Both the position numbers and the translations under genes were made by a program. Positions 1 to 8,196 of a DNA stretch of 64,000 nucleotides are shown one piece after another; position 1 is the first letter of the stretch, and each line of letters opens with the position of its first letter. Below the pieces are notes generated by a model, which did no database searches, had not been told where the DNA came from, and saw only the letters and a list, made by a program, of their open reading frames with translations. Source of the DNA: Pseudomonas sp. RIT-PI-r (GTDB taxonomy: Bacteria; Pseudomonadota; Gammaproteobacteria; Pseudomonadales; Pseudomonadaceae); the NCBI RefSeq assembly GCF_001297015.1, contig NZ_LIGE01000043.1, forward strand, positions 1-64,000. The letters are read 5' to 3'.

Positions 1-150
1 CGCGCCACAGGAACGCCCCCTACCCCCCCCCCCCCCCCTCCCCCCCCCCCCCCCCCCCCCCCCCCCCCTACAAACCCCCCCCCCCCCCCCCCCCCCCCCA
101 TCCCCCCCCCCTTACTCCCCCCTTCCCCCCCCCCCCCCGCCCCCCCCTCC
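1..150. other. Poly-C low-complexity tract at window edge
   Basis: Almost every base is C, interrupted by a few T, A and G. No coding or regulatory structure is visible. It leads directly into the 5' remnant of dusA, where ordinary upstream and coding sequence would be expected, so a sequencing or assembly artefact at a contig end is the likeliest explanation. Confidence 0.7.
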
Positions 151-213
151 CGCCGCTTCTCCGTCGCCCCGATGATGGATCGAACTGACCCTTCTTTTAC
201 CTCCCGCAAATAA
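151..213 (+). pseudogene. dusA: Truncated 5' end of dusA at the left prophage junction
   Basis: In frame from 151 the bases translate as RRFSVAPMMD, then diverge to RTDPSFTSRK and a TAA stop at 211-213. The intact dusA at 33,456 contains the same RRFSVAPMMD, followed by the family's WTDRH. This is therefore the displaced original start of dusA, cut off by integration; after the junction the sequence is element DNA. The true start codon is lost in the poly-C tract. The synonymous differences from the right copy (CGC CGC against AGA AGG) are expected if one copy is chromosomal and the other carried by the element. Confidence 0.85.
157..180 (+). other. attL core of dusA-integrated prophage
   Basis: This stretch aligns to 33,513-33,536 inside dusA. 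The flanks TTCTCCGT and ATGATGGA are identical and three mismatches fall between them. The crossover most likely lies in the identical ATGATGGA (172-179 and 33,528-33,535). dusA is an established integration target for tyrosine-recombinase elements. Confidence 0.75.
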
Positions 214-239
214 AGGCCCAAACGCCCCACCTCCAACCC

Positions 240-259
240 GCGTACCAGTTGCGTACCAG
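240..259 (+). repeat. Two direct repeats GCGTACCAG, candidate integrase arm sites
   Basis: GCGTACCAG occurs at 240-248 and 251-259, an 11-bp period of about one helical turn, some 60 bp inside attL. The reverse complement core CTGGTAC recurs near the right end at 33,360-33,366, beside the int gene. Similar short repeats at both ends of an element are typical of arm-type integrase or excisionase binding sites. The assignment is inferred. Confidence 0.5.
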
Positions 260-453
260 CTCTGTTCTTCTCCTTCCTTTTCCCATCCCCCCTACCGACT
301 GCGTTAGCAAATTTTAAGTAGCGGTTCTCGGCTCCAATCCTGGCACTGTCTATCGTCGGCTCAGGCGTGTTTCGTGAGAGTTAAACCGCGCGCATGAAAA
401 GCCAGCGAATCTTCCCGGCTGTGCTTTACTCCGTTTTCAGGTTGACCCCTGGG

Positions 454-736
454 AAAAAGGTAATTTTGGTAATTTTCTTTTTAATAGTCATAAAAAACCA
501 GTAAATTCAGTAGGTTAGATTGATTTAGCAAAGGTAATGATAGGGTAATAGGAAGGTTAGAAAATTACCCTTAGTCGTAGTAATTTCACCAATCTAAAAA
601 ACCCTTTAAAATCAGCCACTTGGTGAAATATTACCTCCGGCCTTACCAAATATTACCTTCAAAAGTAATACCTCAAAGCCACGGTCTATAAGGGCTGCAG
701 CCAGTTTTTAGCACCGTCTTACCAAAATTACCTTTT
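454..736. repeat. Cluster of GGTAAT/ATTACC repeats in AT-rich leader
   Basis: The non-coding stretch holds many copies of GGTAAT in both orientations. AAAAGGTAATTTTGGTAA near 455-473 is repeated in inverted orientation at 718-736. Related units are at 534 (AAGGTAAT), 543 (GGTAAT), 564 (ATTACCC), 620-637 (TTGGTGAAATATTACCTC) and 643-660 (TTACCAAATATTACCTTC). A consensus is AGGTAATATTTGGTA. Iterons of a replication origin, or operators of an element-borne regulator, would both fit. The region upstream (214-453) shows no gene. Confidence 0.6.
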
Positions 737-808
737 CCCCAGCCTCGAACTGAAAACCAGCCCCAAATGCCCTGCTATGCTTCGTGCTTTCGAAACGGAG
801 TCGAATGC

Positions 809-1024
809 ATGGCTAGCGAATATTCCCTCACCGTCGTCCTCGAGAAAATGTACGAAAATCAGCTCGGCCTCGAAGCTGCGATCATGGAATTGGTACTGTT
901 AGTAGAAAGTCAGGGGCACGAAACGATCGGCGAAAACGCGCGCGGAGCTTTAGAACGCATCGGGGAGAACGCTGGTTTCATCAAACAGGGGATAGCTCGC
1001 TTGCAGAGCACGGGCAAAAATTAG
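809..1024 (+). CDS. Small acidic hypothetical protein
   Basis: The product is 71 aa, starting MASEYSLT. The start at 809 is preferred over upstream ATGs at 767 and 805 because GGAG lies 8 nt before it and the residues upstream look non-coding. The protein is acidic and probably all-helical, with two similar stretches (ETIGENARGALERIGENAG) that suggest a short internal duplication. No signal peptide or membrane segment is visible. It follows the GGTAAT cluster and precedes the STAND gene on the same strand with a 131-bp gap. Function is not recognised; a small prophage accessory protein is the most that can be said. Confidence 0.6.
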   Translation: MASEYSLTVVLEKMYENQLGLEAAIMELVLLVESQGHETIGENARGALERIGENAGFIKQGIARLQSTGKN

Positions 1025-1155
1025 GATTGGCGTTAATAGGTATCGTTCAATGCTGAGCGGTTATCCACCGCCCAAAAGAGTGGCGCAGAGCCACTACCTC
1101 AGCCTACTATGCCCGACATTCAAGAAAACAAGAGCAGCTAAGAGAGTCGGTTTAA

Positions 1156-3882
1156 ATGGATATTAAAATAGAGGTAGCCGTCCCGAGCTCCGCATCTACA
1201 AAAGACAAGGGTGATCTGTTAGAGGATTTAGCGGCTAAACTTTTAGCTGCCCAGTCGTATGAAGTAGTAAAAGAAATACGACAAACAGCTGTAGAACTGG
1301 ATCTTCTTTGCAAACACAAAATTAGCAGCAAAGAAATTTATGTAGAATGCAAGGCCTATCGAGACAAGCCTATTGATGCAAACATATTAAAAAATCTCGC
1401 GGGTACAAGAGACTTCATGGAGTACTCGGAAGCTTGGCTGATCAGCACAGCCGAGTACGGGAAGGAAGCCAAAGGCTTTATTAAAACATGGCAACAAAAG
1501 CCGATCGAAAAAGCATCAAAACTGAGCTTTTACGAACCCAACGATGTAATTAATGCATTGATTTCGGCAGGGGTTATAAAAAACCCACCTCAGGATAAAG
1601 CAACGGAATATTGTAAAAGCCAGAACTTATTAGGTGACTGGGTTCTTCTCATCACACCTTTTGGAAATCTATGGGCTGTAACAATTTTAGCTGGCGGAAT
1701 TCCTAACAAGGTTATTTTTTATCACGCTTCAAACAATGAACCTGTAATAGACTCAAAGTTGATAGCAAACCTACAGGGCACCGATACCTCTCTAGCCCCC
1801 CTAGAGTTTGAGGCTCAAACTGCGAGTACCTTAAAACCGATATCTCCCGCAGCTGAAGATATTGGAGAAGTTGCTCAGGTACAAACCGGTTTGGAGTGGA
1901 GCGACTACCGACCTGCAAGACCTCAAGACTTTGTAGGTCGAGCAAAAGACATTACATTCGTATTTGAATTTTTCAAACAAGTCTTAGCACAATCTACGAG
2001 CACTCGAATATTTGCCCTTACCGGAGACTCCGGCATGGGAAAAAGCTCACTGATAGCGAAGCTAACAGACAAATCTAAAAACGCACAAAACAAGAATAAG
2101 TATTTTATTTTTCCAGTCGATGTACGCGCCGCTACAAACCCCTCTTATATATATTCCGCACTACTCAACTGCTTAAGCGCTGCTCAGCTCCAAGGGTTCG
2201 GCGACAGCAATATAGAACTGGTCATCTCTGATGTAGGCAACCCTCTCAACTCCTCATCCTTAAAAAGTTACTTGACAAGCGTTGCTGCGCAAAAAAAATT
2301 AATTATATTAATATTTGACCAGTTCGAGGAGCTGTACTCGAAACCTGAACTGTTTGAAGTATTTAATCGAGCCAAAGCACTCTTACTTAACGCGGCAAGC
2401 GCTTGCGGTTGCCTATGCCTGGGTTTTGCTTGGAAAAGCGATAGTACAACACAGGGAGATCATCCAGCCTACTTTTTCTGGCACCAACTATCTGACTATC
2501 GCATTACTCGAAAACTTTCTCCCTTTTCTGACAACGAATCAAACACAGCAATCAATATTTTCGAAAAAGAGCTGGGCCAAAAGCTACATAGCGACCTAAG
2601 GCATAACTTAATTGTAAGCAGCCAAGGATACCCTTGGTTGCTTAAAAAATTATGTATTCATATTTACGAAAAAATAAAATCCGGCGTTGATCAAGAAAAC
2701 CTATTAGCAAACAAACTAGACATTGCAAGTCTATTTGATACAGATTTAAATCAACTCAGCAAACCGGATAGAGCCTGCCTCCAGATTGTTGCGCAGCGTG
2801 CACCTGTGGACTGGTTTGAAGTTACCGAGTCATCAAGTTCCGAGGCATTGGATTCTTTAATGCATCGCAGACTTGTTATCAAAAGCGGCGACAGGCTAAA
2901 CGTTTATTGGGATATTTTTAGAGAATACTTATTAACTAAAAAGGTTCCAATAATTCCTTTGCGTTATCTCCCTTCGACAGAGCCTGCATCAGTAATTAAA
3001 ATTGCTAAAATGCTTAAGCTGGGAAAACCTGTATCCATTCAGGAACTTGTCACCAACTCCGGTTTAACTGAAGGGTCAATTCAAAATACCGGCACAGATA
3101 TCAACATGTTCGGAGTTGCGACTCGCGACGGTGGTGCCTACCAACTCAACCCTGGCCTAATTGAAGGCGATGAAACAGCTATTCTTCAAGCAGTACGGGA
3201 AAAATTCAAAAAGCACGCATTCACATTAGCCATTCAAGATCGCACTTCAAGTTCAATCATGACTTTGAGCGATGCGATATCGATCCTACAAGAGATATTC
3301 CCAAATAGCACTTACGCGGAGAAAACCTGGCACATATATACTCTTCGCATTTGCAAATGGCTCGAGCTATGCGGATTCTTAGTCAGCTCAATGAATGGAT
3401 GGATTTACAGAGATCTAGGATCTGTTCTGAAGGATGGACTAAAATCATCCCGCCGCCGTCGCTCTTTGAAAATATTCTCCCCACTCGCGTCTCCCTCGCT
3501 CACAATTGAAGGTTTGAAATGGCTCGAAAAAATCAATAGCGTAGGAAAAAAAGATAAACATCCAACGGGATATATAAATGTTCTACGAATCCTGGTGCGC
3601 TTTGAACTTGCCACACAAGATCAGACCCATTATTTATTCAACAAATCAAAACTAGCAAAATATACATCGCATTTTGACGCGATTTTCTCGATGGCCGCAG
3701 CTGAACCTATAATTCTAGAGAATGAGAAAATCCTGAAAAACAACCCAGCAATTAAAAGCAAGGAGTTAGGAGAGTTGCTTACGGATAAATACGCTTTGGG
3801 TTGGAGTCAAGCATCGGCGCTGCGCAATGGACGTGAATTGCTGGCATGGACAAAATGGGTGACGGAAAACAGGAAGGTATAG
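1156..3882 (+). CDS. PD-(D/E)xK nuclease-STAND NTPase fusion, candidate defence protein
   Basis: The product is 908 aa. Residues about 18-135 look like an Mrr-type restriction-endonuclease fold: helix with E23, then E47-L-D49, and E64-C-K66 as the D...ExK catalytic set. A linker leads to an NTPase from about 258 (FVGR), with Walker A GDSGMGKSS (290-298) and Walker B LIILIFDQFEEL (382-393). DQFEE is characteristic of STAND ATPases. The C-terminal half (about 530-908) has no clear TPR or WD repeats; several stretches resemble winged helices. The gene is markedly AT-rich against the phage late genes and sits alone in the cargo zone beside attL. Nuclease-STAND proteins such as Avs act as phage sensors that degrade DNA after oligomerisation. 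By inference this one senses a phage product through its C-terminal half; the ligand is unknown. Confidence 0.8.
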   Translation: MDIKIEVAVPSSASTKDKGDLLEDLAAKLLAAQSYEVVKEIRQTAVELDLLCKHKISSKEIYVECKAYRDKPIDANILKNLAGTRDFMEYSEAWLISTAEYGKEAKGFIKTWQQKPIEKASKLSFYEPNDVINALISAGVIKNPPQDKATEYCKSQNLLGDWVLLITPFGNLWAVTILAGGIPNKVIFYHASNNEPVIDSKLIANLQGTDTSLAPLEFEAQTASTLKPISPAAEDIGEVAQVQTGLEWSDYRPARPQDFVGRAKDITFVFEFFKQVLAQSTSTRIFALTGDSGMGKSSLIAKLTDKSKNAQNKNKYFIFPVDVRAATNPSYIYSALLNCLSAAQLQGFGDSNIELVISDVGNPLNSSSLKSYLTSVAAQKKLIILIFDQFEELYSKPELFEVFNRAKALLLNAASACGCLCLGFAWKSDSTTQGDHPAYFFWHQLSDYRITRKLSPFSDNESNTAINIFEKELGQKLHSDLRHNLIVSSQGYPWLLKKLCIHIYEKIKSGVDQENLLANKLDIASLFDTDLNQLSKPDRACLQIVAQRAPVDWFEVTESSSSEALDSLMHRRLVIKSGDRLNVYWDIFREYLLTKKVPIIPLRYLPSTEPASVIKIAKMLKLGKPVSIQELVTNSGLTEGSIQNTGTDINMFGVATRDGGAYQLNPGLIEGDETAILQAVREKFKKHAFTLAIQDRTSSSIMTLSDAISILQEIFPNSTYAEKTWHIYTLRICKWLELCGFLVSSMNGWIYRDLGSVLKDGLKSSRRRRSLKIFSPLASPSLTIEGLKWLEKINSVGKKDKHPTGYINVLRILVRFELATQDQTHYLFNKSKLAKYTSHFDAIFSMAAAEPIILENEKILKNNPAIKSKELGELLTDKYALGWSQASALRNGRELLAWTKWVTENRKV

Positions 3883-4064
3883 GGCTTTATTGGGCTCATA
3901 TCTGGTTCAGGGGATTGATCGTTTTTGAAACACGGTCAATCCTCGAAGCAGGCCAACCTTAAGGCTTTCAGCCGGATTACGTATCTGCCGAGGCCGTTTG
4001 CAATCTTTCTCTCTCGCTTACGGTCAAAACCAAAAACCTCGTTGATAACCCTTTTTACAGCTTG

Positions 4065-4087
4065 AAACGCCCGAAAACTGGGCGTTT
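4065..4087 (+). terminator. Hairpin AAACGCCC/GGGCGTTT, possible terminator
   Basis: A perfect 8-bp stem with a 7-nt loop lies 183 bp after the STAND gene. The tail is only TTT, so termination would be modest. It separates the STAND gene from the SOS-boxed pair. Confidence 0.45.
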
Positions 4088-4429
4088 ACCAACCTTTCAC
4101 CCAACCAACCTTTCTCTATTCACTGTGCGCCTTTCCTGCATTCGTTTGCATAATTTTGCAATCGGTGCAGCGTTACCAGTCGTCATAAAGCCCAGAGCAG
4201 ACGCCAACGTAGCGGTGGCTTGCGAAACCCTCCTCCTTGCAAAAAAAAGAGACGTACGCACCGCCGGCGGGAGGGGGATAAGTGCTTTTTCAGCAGTTTT
4301 TTTCTTGGCTGCGCGATTTTCCCAGCGCCCAAGCAGACAGTGCCCAAAGTCTGGTCCGTGGCCTGCGTCCAGCGGTCTCGAATTGCCGTCAGTCGCTATG
4401 TGATGTTGAGTAATGCCAGAGTCGATATA

Positions 4430-4445
4430 CTGTTTGCATATACAG
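4430..4445 (+). promoter_or_regulatory. LexA (SOS) box
   Basis: CTGTTTGCATATACAG matches the CTG-N10-CAG LexA consensus with an AT-rich centre. It lies 23 bp before the start at 4469, the position expected for an operator overlapping the promoter. Repression by LexA and induction by DNA damage are inferred for the two genes downstream. Confidence 0.75.
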
Positions 4446-4468
4446 TATTCATGCGGATAGGCAGGTCG

Positions 4469-4720
4469 ATGAGTAGAGAGTCTGCGGGAATCGTAATCCC
4501 AGAGCCGTCCAGAACAGAGCTCTGGCGGATCATGCTGCGTGACGAGCTGTCCTTGCTCGCAATGCCCGGAGCCCATCACAAGGCATTACTCAGGCAAGCC
4601 CATGCACTTCATCAGGATCAGGTGATCAATGCTGACGAACTCGGTGAGTTGCTGGAGTTAGCGGACGCAGCGCTGGCCTATGCGATTGAAGCGCTACTTG
4701 ATATCGACACAGCCGGGTAG
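4469..4720 (+). CDS. SOS-regulated small helical hypothetical protein
   Basis: The product is 83 aa (MSRESAGIVIP...). The start at 4469 has AGGCAGG just upstream; an in-frame ATG at 4451 is possible but worse placed. The sequence is predicted helical and leucine/alanine-rich (LLELADAALAYAIEALL), with no membrane segment. The SOS box 23 bp upstream is the strongest clue. It lies 8 bp ahead of the next gene, so the two form an operon. Function is not recognised; a DNA-damage response or prophage-induction accessory would fit the context. Confidence 0.65.
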   Translation: MSRESAGIVIPEPSRTELWRIMLRDELSLLAMPGAHHKALLRQAHALHQDQVINADELGELLELADAALAYAIEALLDIDTAG

Positions 4721-4728
4721 GAGGCGAC

Positions 4729-5025
4729 ATGCATGTACTGGTTACACCAATGCGCCTACGCGGTGTCGCGCTGGAAGCCAAAGAGCGGCGCCGCTATCCG
4801 GCGATCCGGGGCAACGTCATGGTGAACTCTACTATGTGCGATGTGCTGGGTCGGGCTGCGAATGTTGGACGTGTCGAGGTGGGCATGCCGCTCGATCCAG
4901 ATCCACTGCCGCCGCTGCTCGATGCCACGCTGGCAGGCATGGCTGTGACCGGGTTTGTCCTTAGTGGTATTGAATACATTGATGGATGCGCTTACGCGCA
5001 ATCTTGGTGGTGCCGCTTAGAGTAG
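4729..5025 (+). CDS. Second gene of SOS operon, hypothetical
   Basis: The product is 98 aa (MHVLVTPMRLRG...), with a strong ribosome site TAGGAGG before the ATG at 4729. It follows the previous gene by 8 bp and should share its LexA-controlled promoter. It has an arginine-rich N-terminal third and a hydrophobic C-terminal stretch, but no motif I recognise. The composition is closer to chromosomal Pseudomonas genes than to the AT-rich genes on either side, so the pair may have a different origin from the STAND gene and the membrane protein. Confidence 0.6.
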   Translation: MHVLVTPMRLRGVALEAKERRRYPAIRGNVMVNSTMCDVLGRAANVGRVEVGMPLDPDPLPPLLDATLAGMAVTGFVLSGIEYIDGCAYAQSWWCRLE

Positions 5026-5132
5026 AACAGATGGTGGACAGCAACACCTGTTCGTGAGAAGAAGACTGCAATTAACGCTGCATAATGATTTCACAACACA
5101 AAATCGGTCTCAATTACTATCAGGATTAGCAC

Positions 5133-5999
5133 ATGCACTTTGAAAGAAAATGGAGCCGCAGGCTTACTGAAGAGCCAGCATTTTTTTACACAGTGGCAGC
5201 TTTCATCACATCAGTAATAGTTTTGGAAGTTTTGTACATTTATACGTCTGCCGATTTTTGGGCGATGAAATTTATCGATATAATTAACGCCATTGCTCAA
5301 TTCGCTACAGCAGGTGCGTTTGCGTTTGCAGTGTTCCAATACACAAAAAGCAAAAAAAATGAAAGACAAACGATACTAGTCCAAGAATGCAGAGATTTAA
5401 TATCTCAAATGAGCGCCGTAGCTAACTCTTTTGAGAGTTCACCAGAACACGGACTAGAACAGACTTCATTTTTTACTGAAAAGATGCACAGTCTTAGCGG
5501 AAGTTTCAATGCTATTTTCAAGGAGTTAGTTGAAGATACTCACAAAACCATAGTTAGGATGCGCTGGCAGGAAATGTATTTCTCCGACTTTAGCCGTGCA
5601 ATGGAAAAATGGAGCTTACGATCTATTTTAGCGGACATCGGCGTCGACAAAGGTTTATACGACATGCTTGAGTTGAGTTATCGATACTCTGTGAAAAAAA
5701 ATTCAACTACAGACTTCATTGCTACCAGCAACCCTTTCAAAAAGTACAACGAAGCAAAATCCATTATTTCCAATGAATATGTGCGAGTGACTTTAGAAAA
5801 CAAGAAAACCATAGGTGACCATTTTCAGTTTTTTGAACGGAACTTTTTTACAAACTCAGAATTAAACGATCACCTTTATGGATATTGCAACATTATCGAC
5901 GTAAAAGCTCGAGCCCCTGTACTTGCGGTAATTAATGAGACGCTAGCCATCACACTTCGCGATGCAATACTGGAGCAGGCGAAAGTGGAAAAAGCATAA
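5133..5999 (+). CDS. Two-TM membrane protein, prophage cargo
   Basis: The product is 288 aa. Two hydrophobic segments are visible: about 15-37 (FFYTVAAFITSVIVLEVLYIY) and about 50-68 (IINAIAQFATAGAFAFAVF). A long, charged, probably cytoplasmic domain with helical character follows (about 70-288). An AGGA lies 11 nt before the ATG. The gene is AT-rich, unlike the late phage genes that end convergently 6 bp away. No enzymatic motif is seen. Superinfection exclusion or a membrane effector are plausible for a lone membrane protein in this slot, but neither is supported by a motif. Confidence 0.65.
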   Translation: MHFERKWSRRLTEEPAFFYTVAAFITSVIVLEVLYIYTSADFWAMKFIDIINAIAQFATAGAFAFAVFQYTKSKKNERQTILVQECRDLISQMSAVANSFESSPEHGLEQTSFFTEKMHSLSGSFNAIFKELVEDTHKTIVRMRWQEMYFSDFSRAMEKWSLRSILADIGVDKGLYDMLELSYRYSVKKNSTTDFIATSNPFKKYNEAKSIISNEYVRVTLENKKTIGDHFQFFERNFFTNSELNDHLYGYCNIIDVKARAPVLAVINETLAITLRDAILEQAKVEKA

Positions 6000-6005
6000 T
6001 AACTG

Positions 6006-6977
6006 TCAGGCCGTAATTAGTTTCAATGGCGTTGAAAGGGCAACAGCTGCTTCTGCGTCTCCTGTGAATAAAGCCGCAGTCATAGGCACAGGGCCAGTGC
6101 CGTGGACGTGGCTCGCAACCTGAACAGCCATAGTTTCGATCAAGTCCAAAGTGTCACACAGCACTTTGAATATGTTGACGTTTTCGGACCCTACATGGTT
6201 TTGGGGTGCGATCAGGCGCTGGCTGAGCCCAGCCACACTAAGGCGCACTCCCTCAATTCGCTCCTGCATGTCCCCACCCACAGTGGCGTTGTGCTTCTGC
6301 CCTACCACTACGTTCAAATCACGACCGGTCGCTTGGTGCAGGTCATCGACCGCCGCCAGACTTGCAGACCCACCAGACAGCAACTTGAGCGCGCCCAGCG
6401 ACTCAATCTTCTTGATGCCCCCTACCGTCTCGGTCGAATGATCGTCAACCGTCCTGGTGTGATTTTGGAAGGCCTCGGTGTTGTTCAGGGCTTCGACTTC
6501 GCGCTCGATCGCCTTGTCTTTAATCTTGCCATCGGTTTGACGCAGCCAGTTGCCGTCCGCGTCGACGCGCTGCTGGCAAGCCTCGCTGTGCTGCCACACC
6601 TGGTCGCCCTTCGGCACCCGGGGCAGACTCAGACCGTGCGGCAAGATCTGCGTGATAAACGGTTTGTGTGGCAGGCCGTAGGCGAAGCTGATCACGACGG
6701 TGGTACCCTCCTCCGGAAAGCCAAACATGCCCGCTTCTTGCCCGCCCATCGGTGCAGGCAATGGCAGGCCTTCGAGGATCGGCAGATCCGGATCAGGCTC
6801 GCCATCGGCCAGTAACACTTCGACGTCGACGCCAAAGCGCGGCCGGAAGTCATCACACAGCCCAGGCGCCGCCGGCGCATCCGGTACCGCAACTACGCGG
6901 CCAAAGCGCGGCAGGTGGTAACCGCCGCTCAATTCAGGAAATTGGCGCGCTACGCTGCGCTTTATTGCGTCGTCCAT
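6006..6977 (-). CDS. Baseplate assembly protein V-like (spike)
   Basis: The product is 323 aa. The start at 6977 (MDDAIKRS) overlaps the end of the preceding hub gene; the open frame further upstream is an out-of-frame reading of that gene. An N-terminal OB-fold-like part (PRFGRVVAV, then PEEGTTVVISFAYG) resembles the gpV/gp45 family that forms the central spike under contractile tails. The middle and end are repetitive and beta-like (TVDDHSTETVGG, DLNVVVGQKHNATVGG), as in spike beta-helices. It is last in the leftward tail operon and ends 6 bp from the convergent cargo membrane gene. Confidence 0.75.
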   Translation of the reverse strand: MDDAIKRSVARQFPELSGGYHLPRFGRVVAVPDAPAAPGLCDDFRPRFGVDVEVLLADGEPDPDLPILEGLPLPAPMGGQEAGMFGFPEEGTTVVISFAYGLPHKPFITQILPHGLSLPRVPKGDQVWQHSEACQQRVDADGNWLRQTDGKIKDKAIEREVEALNNTEAFQNHTRTVDDHSTETVGGIKKIESLGALKLLSGGSASLAAVDDLHQATGRDLNVVVGQKHNATVGGDMQERIEGVRLSVAGLSQRLIAPQNHVGSENVNIFKVLCDTLDLIETMAVQVASHVHGTGPVPMTAALFTGDAEAAVALSTPLKLITA

Positions 6978-7654
6978 TTGATCGCCATTTGATTGCCGGC
7001 GAGAGTCACACTTGTGATTCGCTCGCCCTGGTTGATGGTTGCACCTGGTCGAAGCCCCGGAAGGGGCGCGATCACCGCGCTTTGATTGCCCTGGTAGCCG
7101 TCGAACAGTTCGACCGGCAGCTGCAGCGCAGTGCGGGTACCGAAGAAGCTGTCGGCCCAACTGCCCACAAACACTTCGCCGTCGCCCTGCTGCTGCCAGA
7201 TGAAGTCGGGGATGTTGAAGACATTGGCCAGACTGTCCATCGCCAAATAGCCCGCCGCCAGGCTATAGAAATACGGCGCCTTGACCTTCGCATAGGCCTT
7301 GTTCGGGATCCGGACCCCCAACCCGGTCTTCTCGCTGATCTCGGCAAGCACCGCCTGCAGGTCGACGTGACGCAGGTTCAGCGGCAACGGGTTCGCCAGG
7401 ATCGAGGACAACTCGCGGCAGGCCACCAACTGCTGGGTGCTGTTGGCGGCTGTCGACCGTTCGATGTAGCCTAGGAAGTGACGCTGCAGCGTGCGCTCGT
7501 TGTAGCCGATATCCAGCGTCACCAGACCTTTCAAGGATTCGCCGGCCTGCACCGTGAACGTCGCACGGCCAGGGCTTTTGATGTCCAGGCGCACCTCATC
7601 CTTGATCAACGGGCACACCTTGCCGGCGATCGTCAAAACCTTATGCAGTTTCAT
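6962..7654 (-). CDS. Tail hub / late control D-like protein
   Basis: The product is 230 aa. Position between the baseplate protein at 7651 and the gpV-like spike matches the hub (gpD/gp27-like) of contractile tails, and it has the usual beta-rich composition. The start overlaps the preceding stop (ATGA), and its own 3' end overlaps the spike gene by 16 bp, indicating tight translational coupling. It is shorter than P2 gpD (about 390 aa), closer to HP1-type homologues. The assignment is from context and general sequence character, not from a diagnostic motif. Confidence 0.6.
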   Translation of the reverse strand: MKLHKVLTIAGKVCPLIKDEVRLDIKSPGRATFTVQAGESLKGLVTLDIGYNERTLQRHFLGYIERSTAANSTQQLVACRELSSILANPLPLNLRHVDLQAVLAEISEKTGLGVRIPNKAYAKVKAPYFYSLAAGYLAMDSLANVFNIPDFIWQQQGDGEVFVGSWADSFFGTRTALQLPVELFDGYQGNQSAVIAPLPGLRPGATINQGERITSVTLAGNQMAIKWTTQ

Positions 7655-8196
7655 GTTTTGGGCGCCAAGTAGTCATCCAGCTTCTTGAGGGTCTTTTCAA
7701 AGCCGCTCAGTTCTTGGGCCTCGCCTTCAGTCCCACCACCGGCTGCGGCGCCGCCGACCGCCTGGCCGGGTGCTGATTGCGCGCTGACGCCGTTCGCTGC
7801 CCGTCGCTGTTCAACCTTCTCGGGGTTCGAGGCTTTTTCCGACAGTGTGAACTGGACCAGCCAAGCGGCCAGCGTGTCGTCTTCCCGGGCGCTGACACCG
7901 TCCGAAAACTGCACCTCACGGATGCCGAACGCGGCGGCGGTATCGTTGACGATCCGGTACATCTTGAGCTGGCCACCGCCGGCCGTGGCCTCAGCCAAGC
8001 GCATGATCGTGCGCATCTGCACCGCATCGACGAAGGGAATCATCAGCGACACCGCTAAGGTTTTCGGCTTGAAGCCCTTGTGGGCAGTCTCGGTGTTGCT
8101 GGTTTGGCCAGACATGTCATCGGCTTCGATGCGCAGGTTGGCGGTGATCTTCATCCGTTTGCCCAGGACCTGCTCGCCGTCGAGTAATAGCGTCAT
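7651..8196 (-). CDS. Baseplate/tail assembly protein (gpU-like position)
   Basis: The product is 181 aa. The start at 8196 (MTLLLDGEQ) overlaps the stop of the upstream gene (ATGA); the longer frame to 8271 lacks support. The sequence reads as a compact beta domain (KITANLRIEADDMSGQ, AVSLMIPFVDA) followed by a low-complexity Ala/Gly linker near residues 140-160. The N-terminal part resembles tube-baseplate adaptor proteins found before the hub gene in contractile tails. The homology is not certain. Confidence 0.55.
   Translation of the reverse strand: MTLLLDGEQVLGKRMKITANLRIEADDMSGQTSNTETAHKGFKPKTLAVSLMIPFVDAVQMRTIMRLAEATAGGGQLKMYRIVNDTAAAFGIREVQFSDGVSAREDDTLAAWLVQFTLSEKASNPEKVEQRRAANGVSAQSAPGQAVGGAAAGGGTEGEAQELSGFEKTLKKLDDYLAPKT

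Larger units (their letters stand above)
3883..4468. other. Gene-free stretch between STAND gene and SOS operon
   Basis: No convincing reading frame was found on either strand; open frames here have no ribosome site and unnatural composition. The stretch holds an inverted repeat (GGATTGATC ... GGTCAATCC, about 3913-3945) just after the STAND stop, a hairpin at 4065-4087, and an SOS box at 4430-4445 that marks the next promoter. Confidence 0.6.

Noticed and set aside
1..150. Poly-C tract as telomere or structured DNA
   Set aside because: The position at the window edge and lack of a regular unit favour an artefact.
4062..4579. Open frames on both strands in the 4.1-4.6 kb gap
   Set aside because: No ribosome sites, odd composition, and they cover the SOS box and promoter of the next operon.
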